DNA of 64,000 nucleotides from Thiodiazotropha sp050305635 (GTDB taxonomy: Bacteria > Pseudomonadota > Gammaproteobacteria > Chromatiales > Chromatiaceae), in the NCBI GenBank assembly GCA_050305635.1, contig JBNLFS010000079.1, forward strand, positions 1 through 64,000, read 5' to 3'. The notes beneath the pieces are model-generated. The model was not told where the DNA came from. It ran no database searches and saw only the letters and a list, made by a program, of their open reading frames with translations. Made by a program: the position numbers and the translations under genes. Of this stretch, positions 46,588-54,500 are shown in pieces; position 1 is the stretch's first letter, and each line of letters starts with the position of its first letter.

Positions 46588-48137
46588 CCCTCGCTGAATT
46601 CAATCAGGGGATGCCCCTGCATCTCATCCGGCTGCGGCAGCCCCATGATCCTCAGCAAGGTGGGGGCGATGTCGCACAGGGCGCCGCCGCTCAACAGCCG
46701 GGCATGATCCCGTCCCACATAGATCAGCGGCACCGGATTGGTGGTGTGCGCGGTATGCGGTTGATGATTGACGTGATCTTCCATCTGTTCCGAATTGCCG
46801 TGATCGGCGGTTACCAGCATCTCGCCTCCGGCCAGATGAAGCGCCTTGAGCACCCGCCCGAGGCAATGGTCGAGCGTCTCGATCGCGAGGATCGCCGCAT
46901 CAATCTTGCCGGTATGCCCCACCATGTCGCTGTTGGCGTAGTTGCAGATGATGACATCGTACTTGCCGCTCTCGATGGCCCCCACCAGATGATCGGTGAC
47001 CTCCTCGGCGCTCATCTCCGGTTTGAGATCGTAGGTGGCCACCTTGGGTGAGGGAACCAGGATCCGGTCCTCCCCGTCGAAGGGCTGCTCACGGCCTCCG
47101 TTGAAGAAAAAGGTGACATGGGCGTACTTCTCGGTCTCCGCAAGTCGCAACTGCAACAGACCCAGCTTGGAGACGTACTCACCGAACACGTTTCGCAGCT
47201 GTTCCGGGGGAAACGCCACCGGGATATCGAAACGCTTGTGGTAGCGGGTGAGACTGACGAAGCTGCCGAGATTGACGATGCGTTTGCGCTCGAAGCCGTC
47301 AAAATCCGCTTCGATGAAACTGCTGGTCAACTGCCGCGCGCGGTCTGCCCGGTAGTTGAGGAACATCACCACATCGCCGTCCTCCACGTGGACCGCTGAC
47401 TCGCCATCCGGGGTCACCAGGGTCGCCTTGACGAATTCGTCACTCTCACCCCGTGCGTAGGCATCCTGCAGTCCCTGGACCGCATCCTTGACTTTGAATT
47501 CGGCAACACCGTTCACCAGTAGTTCGTAGGCCTGCTCGATTCGTTCCCAGCGGCGATCCCGGTCCATGGCGTAGTAGCGGCCGATCAGGCTGGCGATGCG
47601 CCCGGTGCCCAATTGTTCGAAAACCTGACACATCGCCCTGAGGGAGGCCTCGGCGCTCTTGGGCGGGGTATCACGACCGTCCAGAAAGGCGTGCAGATAG
47701 ACCCGTTTCGCACCCCGCTCCACGGCCAACTTCGCCATCGCGTGGATCTGTTCCTCATGGCTGTGCACCCCTCCGGGCGAGAGCAGCCCCAACAGGTGGA
47801 TCGCCGTGTCGTTGCGCACCGCCAGGTCCACCGCAGCAGTCAGGGTTTCGTTGCTGAAGAAGGAGCCGGTTCGGATCGAACGGGAAACCCGGGTGTACTC
47901 CTGGTAGACCACCCGTCCCGCCCCGAGATTCAGATGCCCGACCTCGGAGTTGCCCATCTGTCCGCCCGGCAGTCCGACCGCAGCGCCGGAGGTGGTGATC
48001 AGGTTGTGGGGGTGTTCACGCCAGAGACGATCCCAGACCGGCGTGCGGGCCAGTGTAATGGCGTTGGCGTCATTGTCTTCACTGTAACCCCAGCCATCCA
48101 GAATGGTCAGGACAACCGGTTTGGGTCTCTCTGTCAT
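46584..48137 (-). CDS. gpmI: 2,3-bisphosphoglycerate-independent phosphoglycerate mutase
   Basis: Glycolytic/gluconeogenic enzyme of 517 aa that interconverts 3- and 2-phosphoglycerate with two Mn ions. Alkaline-phosphatase-fold motifs seen: LTILDGWGY, the phospho-serine in GQMGNSEVGHLN, HSHEEQIHAM-type region (GVHSHEEQIHA), FLDGRDTPPKSA, YANSDMVGHTG and TADHGNSEQM. It is first in the gpmI-envC-ctpA run and is divergent from the ArsR gene. Confidence 0.96.
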   Translation of the reverse strand: MTERPKPVVLTILDGWGYSEDNDANAITLARTPVWDRLWREHPHNLITTSGAAVGLPGGQMGNSEVGHLNLGAGRVVYQEYTRVSRSIRTGSFFSNETLTAAVDLAVRNDTAIHLLGLLSPGGVHSHEEQIHAMAKLAVERGAKRVYLHAFLDGRDTPPKSAEASLRAMCQVFEQLGTGRIASLIGRYYAMDRDRRWERIEQAYELLVNGVAEFKVKDAVQGLQDAYARGESDEFVKATLVTPDGESAVHVEDGDVVMFLNYRADRARQLTSSFIEADFDGFERKRIVNLGSFVSLTRYHKRFDIPVAFPPEQLRNVFGEYVSKLGLLQLRLAETEKYAHVTFFFNGGREQPFDGEDRILVPSPKVATYDLKPEMSAEEVTDHLVGAIESGKYDVIICNYANSDMVGHTGKIDAAILAIETLDHCLGRVLKALHLAGGEMLVTADHGNSEQMEDHVNHQPHTAHTTNPVPLIYVGRDHARLLSGGALCDIAPTLLRIMGLPQPDEMQGHPLIEFSEG

Positions 48138-48315
48138 GGTGCTTCTCGTGCTGCTTGATGATCGACGGGTTGCGGGCTGTGCCGGCCGTTTTGGACTGAT
48201 TCCAAATCAGACTTCAATTAAATCATCAAAATTCGAAGCAGACCAGAAACCCACGACCCATTACCCCAGGAAATCAGACATCATGGTGTGCGAAAGGCGG
48301 CAAAACCTTAACCCG

Positions 48316-48341
48316 ACAAAATTAAGGGGTTCTCATTTTGT
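48316..48341 (+). promoter_or_regulatory. Candidate operator upstream of the ArsR regulator
   Basis: ACAAAAT and ATTTTGT form a perfect seven-base inverted repeat with a 12-base spacer, 50 bases before the regulator start. TTGAAA at 48341-48346 overlaps its end and could be a -35 element, but the -10 partner is weak. Autoregulation through such a palindrome would be normal for ArsR proteins; the site is inferred. Confidence 0.35.
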
Positions 48342-48391
48342 TGAAAAACAGATTATTATTGTATTAGTTACTATTAAAGGGCTGGTTGTCT

Positions 48392-48757
48392 ATGGAATAC
48401 AAATACGGCAAGAGCACTCATCCCCTGGAACTGGATGATTCCGATGATATGGACTCCCTGTTGGCGACGGACAGCGACATCGATCGCGCCTCTCGATCGC
48501 TCAAGGCCATGTCGCATCCGTTGCGTCTGAAGATCCTGTGCACCCTGGGAGAACAGGAAGTCAGTGTTCAGGATATTGTCGAACAGGTCGGCACCTCTCA
48601 GAGCAATATCTCCCAGCATCTGGCGATACTGCGCGACAAGGGCATCCTGGCTTCGCGCAAAGACGCCAACCGGGTCTACTACCGGGTAAGCGATTTTCGA
48701 ACCCTTAAGCTGATCGGCATGATGCGGGAAGTCTTCTGTACTCACGCACTGCTCTGA
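48392..48757 (+). CDS. ArsR-family regulator, persulfide-sensor (BigR/SqrR/YgaV) type
   Basis: Winged-helix repressor of 121 aa. The DNA-binding helix region is SVQDIVEQVGTSQSNISQHL. Two cysteines are placed as in the persulfide sensors: Cys50 in LRLKILCTLGE and Cys116 in MREVFC, 66 residues apart, the spacing known for SqrR (41/107) and BigR (42/108). Classical arsenic or zinc ligand motifs are absent. Reactive sulfur would link the two as a polysulfide bridge and release DNA. The ATG at 48392 is preferred to a TTG at 48386; AAAGGG lies upstream. A rhodanese gene follows on the same strand. Confidence 0.85.
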   Translation: MEYKYGKSTHPLELDDSDDMDSLLATDSDIDRASRSLKAMSHPLRLKILCTLGEQEVSVQDIVEQVGTSQSNISQHLAILRDKGILASRKDANRVYYRVSDFRTLKLIGMMREVFCTHALL

Positions 48758-48765
48758 CACCTGCC

Positions 48766-48810
48766 GGACTGCCGCCCGAGCGGACGCGGACGCGGCGGTC
48801 CTTCCCATTC
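48766..48810 (+). terminator. Possible terminator after the ArsR gene
   Basis: GGACTGCCGC (48766-48775) can pair with GCGGCGGTCC (48792-48801) over ten positions with one G-U pair. It starts eight bases after the stop, but only TTCCCATT follows, so termination would be weak or Rho-assisted. The rest of the gap to 49113 shows no gene. Confidence 0.4.
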
Positions 48811-49113
48811 TCCGCCCGGCCCGGTCCTGTCTCAACGACATACCCCTCGCCATGTCATAACCCGGTCACAGACTCCCCGAGTCGTCCCGCACCGGCATCA
48901 AAGATATGGGACGAGGCCACCGAAGATCGGCCCATTTCGCACTATTTGGATATTTTTCAATGCCTTGGAATGACAAATGCCGCATCAGACTGCGTCATCT
49001 CCACACGACCGGCCTGAACAACAGGGCAATGCTCGCACATACCGGTTAACCATTGCGCCGCGCTGGGTTAAACTCCCGCCCCGACAACCTTACAGCAGCT
49101 GAAGAGGCTCCGC

Positions 49114-49536
49114 ATGGAACAACTCATCGAATTTGCGATGAACCACTGGATATTGCACCTGTCATTCATCGTTGTGGCAGGCGTCCTGATCTACAACCTT
49201 TCCCTGGGGGACAAGGGTTCCGTGGAGCCCATCGCCGCCACCGACCTGATCAATCACCAGGAGGCCGTCATCGTGGATGTTCGCCCCGCCGCCGATTTCC
49301 ACAAGGGGCATATCATCAATGCCATCAACATACCCGGTAACGGATTTGCCAATCAGATGGGGATACTCAGTAAATACAAGGACAAACCCATCATCGTCAG
49401 CTGCCGATCCGGTGCGCAATCCTCCAGCGCCTGTCAGCAGCTGAAAAAAGCCGGCTATGAACAGGTATACAATCTGAAAGGCGGTATACTGGCCTGGCAG
49501 AGTGCCAACCTTCCCATTACCCGTAAGAAAAAATAG
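49114..49536 (+). CDS. Membrane-anchored rhodanese (YibN type)
   Basis: Sulfurtransferase of 140 aa. One N-terminal membrane helix (HWILHLSFIVVAGVLIYNL) anchors a single rhodanese domain, with DVRPAADFHKGHI, the active loop CRSGAQSS with Cys97, and YNLKGGILAW. It matches E. coli YibN in architecture and in neighbourhood, since yibN lies upstream of grxC-secB-gpsA there. Here grxC is absent between it and secB. The upstream persulfide-type regulator makes sulfane-sulfur handling a reasonable role. Confidence 0.9.
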   Translation: MEQLIEFAMNHWILHLSFIVVAGVLIYNLSLGDKGSVEPIAATDLINHQEAVIVDVRPAADFHKGHIINAINIPGNGFANQMGILSKYKDKPIIVSCRSGAQSSSACQQLKKAGYEQVYNLKGGILAWQSANLPITRKKK

Positions 49537-49558
49537 TCTCATCGCATCAGGAAATATC

Positions 49559-50047
49559 ATGACCGAAGACGCAGCCAAGCAAGAAGGGCAGAACCGTGAA
49601 TTCGCCCTCCAACGCATCTACACCAAGGACCTCTCGTTCGAAACCCCCAACTCCCCGGCGGTCTTCCAGCAGGAGTGGAAACCGGAAACCGGTGTCAACC
49701 TGAACACGGAAGTCAGCAAGCTCTCCGACGAGGTCTTCGAGGTGACCCTGACCGTTACCGTTACCACCAAACTGGGCGAGCAGACCGCCTACCTGGCTGA
49801 AGTGAAGCAGGCCGGCATCTTCAGCGCAAAGGGTTTCAGCGACCAGGAGATGGGCCCTCTGCTGGGCGCCTACTGTCCGAACCAGCTGTTTCCTTATGTA
49901 CGCGAAACCATCGCGGATCTGGTCATGAAAGGCAGCTTTCCACAGATGGTGCTGCAACCGGTCAACTTCGACCTGCTGTATGCACAACACCACCAGCAGC
50001 GGGTGCAGCAGGCACAACAGGCCCAGCAAGACGAACCTAAGCACTAG
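49559..50047 (+). CDS. secB: Protein-export chaperone SecB
   Basis: Tetrameric cytosolic chaperone of 162 aa that holds preproteins unfolded and delivers them to SecA. Seen: FALQRIYTKDLSFETPNSP, FEVTLTVTVTTKLG, YLAEVKQAGIF, LLGAYCPNQLFPYVRE and FPQMVLQPVNFDLLY. A Gln-rich tail follows. ATG 49559 (MTEDAAKQEGQ) has AGGA six bases upstream. The stop overlaps the gpsA start codon. Confidence 0.96.
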   Translation: MTEDAAKQEGQNREFALQRIYTKDLSFETPNSPAVFQQEWKPETGVNLNTEVSKLSDEVFEVTLTVTVTTKLGEQTAYLAEVKQAGIFSAKGFSDQEMGPLLGAYCPNQLFPYVRETIADLVMKGSFPQMVLQPVNFDLLYAQHHQQRVQQAQQAQQDEPKH

Positions 50048-51066
50048 TGAACCAGACCTCGGACAAAACCATCGCCGTACTGGGCGCCGGATCCTGGGGA
50101 ACGGCGCTGGCCATTCTGCTCAGCAGTAACGGCCACCGGGTACGGTTATGGGGACACCTCAAGGAAGAGGTCGACGCACTCAGTCAGGCGCGGGAAAACC
50201 AGCACTACCTTCCCGGCATTCCGTTTCCCGAGTCACTCCAGGCGGAATCGGACCTGGAACAGGCCCTGCAGGGGGTCACAGAGATCCTCATTGCGGTACC
50301 CAGCCACGCCTTCCATGCCGTGACCCGGGCAATCCAGCCGATGGTCGGCCATAGACCCGGTATCGCCTGGGCCACCAAAGGCCTGGAACCGGGCAGCCAG
50401 CGCTTGCTCAGCGAGGTGGCCGCGGAGCAGCTGCCGGGTCATGACCTGGCCGTCCTCTCCGGCCCCACCTTCGCCCGGGAAGTGGCTCAGGGCCTGCCCA
50501 CCGCGATCACCGTCGCCGCCAACACCCCGACACACGCCGAGCGTATCGCCAGCCTGTTGCATGCCCCCTGGTTCCGTGCCTATACCAGCGATGATCTGGT
50601 CGGGGTACAGGTCGGAGGGGCCAGCAAGAACGTACTCGCCATTGCCGCCGGTATCGCCGACGGACTTGGTTTCGGCGCCAACACCCGTGCCGCACTGATC
50701 ACCCGGGGTCTGACCGAGATCATGCGTCTGGGCCTGCAGCTCGGCGGCAAGGCGGAAACCTTCATGGGACTGGCGGGACTCGGGGATCTGCTGCTGACCT
50801 GCACCGACAACCAGTCGCGCAACCGCCGCATGGGCCTGGCTTTGGCTGAAGGGCTCAGCCTGAGCGAAGGCCTGGCGCGGATCGACCAGGAGGTGGAAGG
50901 GGTGCATGCCGCCCAGGAGATTCACGATCTGGCCAGGCGCCGCGGGGTGGATATGCCCATCTCCGAACAGGTTTATCAGGTACTCTACAAGGGACTCGAA
51001 CCGGAGACCGCGGTACGCAATCTGCTGGAACGGAGTCAGAAAGCGGAAGGGGTTTTAACTCACTGA
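50047..51066 (+). CDS. gpsA: NAD(P)-dependent glycerol-3-phosphate dehydrogenase
   Basis: Makes sn-glycerol-3-phosphate for phospholipid synthesis, 339 aa. Seen: AVLGAGSWGTALAILLSSNGH (in parts, the NAD-binding loop), WATKGLE, LSGPTFAREVA, the catalytic Lys in GGASKNVLAIAAGIADG and GLAGLGDLLLTCT. GTG start at 50047 overlaps the secB stop by one base. It is last in the rhodanese-secB-gpsA unit and meets the T6SS cassette tail to tail. Confidence 0.96.
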   Translation: MNQTSDKTIAVLGAGSWGTALAILLSSNGHRVRLWGHLKEEVDALSQARENQHYLPGIPFPESLQAESDLEQALQGVTEILIAVPSHAFHAVTRAIQPMVGHRPGIAWATKGLEPGSQRLLSEVAAEQLPGHDLAVLSGPTFAREVAQGLPTAITVAANTPTHAERIASLLHAPWFRAYTSDDLVGVQVGGASKNVLAIAAGIADGLGFGANTRAALITRGLTEIMRLGLQLGGKAETFMGLAGLGDLLLTCTDNQSRNRRMGLALAEGLSLSEGLARIDQEVEGVHAAQEIHDLARRRGVDMPISEQVYQVLYKGLEPETAVRNLLERSQKAEGVLTH

Positions 51067-51107
51067 TGGGGATATCGACGAAATCTCTGTTCCTTCGGCA
51101 TTCTCAG

Positions 51108-52373
51108 TTATTCGACACCTTGTAGCTGTAACCAGAGTGGCCATCCCGTGTCACGCCATGGGTGATTGAATTGCTGCCTCAAACACTGTGCTGCAAGTTT
51201 TCGAATCGGTTGATTGCCCGTTTTGAACAGCAAGACTAAATTTTCTTCATTCTGGGGAAGCCCGCCCAAATACACTTCATCTCTTTGATAACATTCCCGA
51301 TACGCATACCACCACTGCTCCAAAGAATCCGGACAGGGCATTGGGAGATCATCCTCCCAGTCACTGATGAAGGGGTCTAATTTTCGACGCTGCTTTAGTG
51401 ATTTCAAATCACTGGCATGACAGCTATCAGAAGAAGCGCTGGTATCGAGGTCATGCAGTTCAAGATCAACCCCGGTTAACAGGGTGAAGACCTCTCCTGC
51501 TGCGCGAGATGTCTCTTCATTTGCCACATAGGGAAATATTCTTACGATTTCATGGGCCAGCCCAGAGACACCCACGGCATAAAGTTTACTCCTTAATGGC
51601 GCATCGATGTTATCCCACAAACTCTTCAGCCATTCTGTTTTATAATAAACATCGGGGGCAAAGTAAAAGATCAATGAAAGCGCTTCAAGCATATGGACAT
51701 TTGTATGCAAAGCATATTTTGCGAGTGACTTGTAACCTCTGGGATCACCGAGTAAACAACCGGCACGGGCCGCGGAGAAGGCTACTGTCAGCTGTGGGCT
51801 CTGATAATATCTCTGTACCAGCGCCAATCCGTTTAGGTCTCCATGCTCACCGAGATATCCCAACAGACGGGATAGCATGAGGGGATCGCTCGACCGTTGG
51901 ATTTCATCGATGAGGTCCTCTGATAGCGTAAAACCCAACGCATTCGCGACTGCCAGATAGGTTGCATACCCGTAGTGACAGCCTTGCTGAAACAATCGTC
52001 CCGCCTGATATTCCAGATATTCCTGGCCGGCACCACACCAATACCACGCATCCGTGAGCTCTCTCTGGTACACCGATTGATCGGTATGTTGGATTGTGTG
52101 TATCTGCAGGTTGAGTTCAGAAATCTGATAGCGGTGCGCCAGCACTCCCAGGATAAACCGACTTCCCCAATCACTTGGGTCGATCTTTTCGATGATTGGA
52201 AAGCCGCTTTGATAAGCTATGTCTACCGCGTCCGTATAGGCCGCCAACTTCCGGGTCTGGCCCTCAAAATCATCGATACGAAAGCGTGCATGCCGCTTGC
52301 CCAGATCATATAGATACCATGAGAATGGGGTATCTCGAGCGAGTTGCTTAAGCATCAGTGGCGCAGCGGTCAC
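51108..52373 (-). CDS. TIGR02270-type T6SS-associated protein
   Basis: Protein of 421 aa, helical and repeat-like. Segments such as LMLSRLLGYLGEHGDLNGLALV and QLTVAFSAARAGCLLGDPRGYKSL look like HEAT-type repeats around residues 150-290. N- and C-terminal features fit the TIGR02270 family found beside vgrG cargo genes. Function is unknown; cargo loading or chaperoning has been suggested from context only. It is last in the cassette and overlaps the KAS-fold gene by four bases. Confidence 0.7.
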   Translation of the reverse strand: MTAAPLMLKQLARDTPFSWYLYDLGKRHARFRIDDFEGQTRKLAAYTDAVDIAYQSGFPIIEKIDPSDWGSRFILGVLAHRYQISELNLQIHTIQHTDQSVYQRELTDAWYWCGAGQEYLEYQAGRLFQQGCHYGYATYLAVANALGFTLSEDLIDEIQRSSDPLMLSRLLGYLGEHGDLNGLALVQRYYQSPQLTVAFSAARAGCLLGDPRGYKSLAKYALHTNVHMLEALSLIFYFAPDVYYKTEWLKSLWDNIDAPLRSKLYAVGVSGLAHEIVRIFPYVANEETSRAAGEVFTLLTGVDLELHDLDTSASSDSCHASDLKSLKQRRKLDPFISDWEDDLPMPCPDSLEQWWYAYRECYQRDEVYLGGLPQNEENLVLLFKTGNQPIRKLAAQCLRQQFNHPWRDTGWPLWLQLQGVE

Positions 52374-53407
52374 GTCTGTATTTCCCAGCGTTCTATGGCA
52401 ATGGCCGCTCGCTTGTCGTCATCATCACTCAGTAAACAAAGCGCCCTTGTGCCCGGTGCATAGCTTTTCTCAAAGGCAAAGTGCGCCATCAACAACATGA
52501 TCAATCCGATCGCAGATCCAACCTCGCCAACATATTCAGCAGGATGCCACAGCGGCCAGGTTTCCCGCTTTTCTTGCAGTATCTGTATCGAAGTCAGCGC
52601 CACCTCTTTAAACGAATACAACTCGCCACTCGCATTTGATATGCGAAAATCAAAATCACTGGCTTTCAACCCGGTGTCATTGAGTACCTCTAAGACCGCA
52701 GAGGTCATTCCTTTGCCAGTCAACGCTTCATCTGAACCGAATGAACCGGATTCGCTTCCATACCCCAGGCCAGTGATACAGGTCGCCGTTGAATTGGGAT
52801 TGTGCTGACGTAGAATCAAGCCCGCCCCTGCCTCACCCGGAATGAACCCATCAGAGTTATTCTCACTCAATAATCTGGACAGGCCATATTCATAGTCATA
52901 CTTTGTTATACGTCTAGCATTCAATAAAGTGTCGATGCCAATTAGCATAACTTCCTCAATTCCCGTACTGATAAGCTTCCGTGTACTGATCAGGGCATCT
53001 ACAACAGAACAGTGATCCGTATAGTAAAACAGGGAGTCTTTGGATATTGTTTGGATATCTAAATATTTGACGATTTGATCATTAAATGCCTCATGAAAAT
53101 TGTTCGAAGGCAGATTGTCAATCGATGGCAGACAAAATATGATCACGATATTCTCCAGGTCTATCTGCCGCTTCGACTGGAGCTCTTCAATCACAAGCGC
53201 GGCGATTCTGGAATACCGGGCAACTCCATAATAGTCCTCTGCTTCAGCAATGCCGGCCCCCAACAACGCAGCGCCACTTTCCTGATTGATAAAATCCGTC
53301 TGCCTGAAATTGTTATATCCACAACGCATGAGTGCGGCATTCCACTCTGCCCCAACACCCATACTGGAACACATAGCCAACGCTTCTATTTCCATCGGGT
53401 AGATCAT
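52370..53407 (-). CDS. KAS-fold (thiolase-like) protein of a T6SS cassette, catalytic His lost
   Basis: Protein of 345 aa with the outline of a beta-ketoacyl synthase. YTDHCSVVDALISTRKLIS aligns with the nucleophile helix and keeps a Cys. The two histidines are gone: the HGTGT position reads SNASGE, and the GHxxGAAG position reads GEVGSAIG. It is also shorter than a working KAS (about 410 aa). It should not condense acyl groups. Similar KAS-like proteins occur in T6SS cargo clusters beside DUF2169 and DUF4150 genes; their role is unknown. Confidence 0.72.
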   Translation of the reverse strand: MIYPMEIEALAMCSSMGVGAEWNAALMRCGYNNFRQTDFINQESGAALLGAGIAEAEDYYGVARYSRIAALVIEELQSKRQIDLENIVIIFCLPSIDNLPSNNFHEAFNDQIVKYLDIQTISKDSLFYYTDHCSVVDALISTRKLISTGIEEVMLIGIDTLLNARRITKYDYEYGLSRLLSENNSDGFIPGEAGAGLILRQHNPNSTATCITGLGYGSESGSFGSDEALTGKGMTSAVLEVLNDTGLKASDFDFRISNASGELYSFKEVALTSIQILQEKRETWPLWHPAEYVGEVGSAIGLIMLLMAHFAFEKSYAPGTRALCLLSDDDDKRAAIAIERWEIQT

Positions 53408-53438
53408 AACGCTTCAAGATACCGAGTGTTGGACTGCA

Positions 53439-54494
53439 CTACTTCTTTTTGTCCATCATAGTCTTAATCAGATCATACAGGGACGGCTCCCCCGGAGCCT
53501 GCTGCTTCCTCTCTCGATACGCCAGTTTGTGCCAACCCGAATCGTTGTGATAACTGATCTCGCTGCTCGCACTGGCACACACCAGGACATCCTCAAACGA
53601 ATCCATAAAACCAAAAGTACCCGGGGAATTTTTGGCGATATTTGCCTTGCTTATGCGGTTGTCACTGACTTCAAATAGGCCATGTTCCGTACTTACATAA
53701 ACTCGATCCCTATACCATGCGATATCTTCAAATAGTTCATCTGTCTCAGATTGAGTGATCACCTTCCACCGACTGGCCCGCCCTTTCAGCACAGTTCCTT
53801 GGTTTGTTGTTACATATACAAATCCGTCAAGAGCGCAGCATAACTGATGCAGCCTTGCATTTGTGGGTATGTCAATTCGATTCCAGGCTTCTCCATCAAA
53901 ATTCCACATATCACCATGTCCACCCGTTGCATAGAGATCTGTGTCTGAAAATCCATCGATATTATCAAAGCCATGATGAAACAACATATTGTTACCAGAT
54001 CCCATATAATCGATTCTTGGAATCCCCTGTTGCAGCAAGATCCATTGTTCGGCGCTCTCCCTTTTCCACACCTCCCGCGTCGTTGCAACCGCATAAGCGT
54101 GACCGCCTTTGACACCCTTGAGCATCCTGAAAGAGGCCTTGATATCCCCAGGACGTGTTGGTATTTGCTCTATACCTATCGAACCGAAATCATCCAGTGT
54201 AATAATGGATGCATCCGTTTCCCTGCCAAAGACCCATACAGGGCTGGGCCTCTCTACAAACCCCCCTTCAACGCCATCAGTATAACCCAGTGAAATCATT
54301 GACCATTGTCGCTTGAGGTCTTTTTCTATGTCACAAAACAAAAGATAGCTTTCAGTGGGTTCCCATGCATCATCGACTTTGATGCGATAGCCGATAAAAT
54401 TAAACTCATGTGAGTTTTTAACATGAACACTACCTATGCTGACCCCTTCCAGTACCGAGAGATCCAAATTGTCCTGCAGCATACCCAACCTCAA
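53439..54494 (-). CDS. Beta-propeller-like protein, candidate immunity protein
   Basis: Protein of 351 aa without a signal peptide. Repeated blade-like units are visible: AYAVATTREVWKRE, DLYATGGHGDMWNF, VYVTTNQGTVLKG, VYVSTEHGLFEVS and LVCASASSEISYH. They pattern as beta-strand, Gly turn and aromatic. No catalytic motif is seen. It begins six bases after the stop of the DUF4150 nuclease effector, the position expected for a cognate immunity gene. I do not recognise a named family. Confidence 0.55.
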   Translation of the reverse strand: MRLGMLQDNLDLSVLEGVSIGSVHVKNSHEFNFIGYRIKVDDAWEPTESYLLFCDIEKDLKRQWSMISLGYTDGVEGGFVERPSPVWVFGRETDASIITLDDFGSIGIEQIPTRPGDIKASFRMLKGVKGGHAYAVATTREVWKRESAEQWILLQQGIPRIDYMGSGNNMLFHHGFDNIDGFSDTDLYATGGHGDMWNFDGEAWNRIDIPTNARLHQLCCALDGFVYVTTNQGTVLKGRASRWKVITQSETDELFEDIAWYRDRVYVSTEHGLFEVSDNRISKANIAKNSPGTFGFMDSFEDVLVCASASSEISYHNDSGWHKLAYRERKQQAPGEPSLYDLIKTMMDKKK

Positions 54495-54500
54495 TTCACC

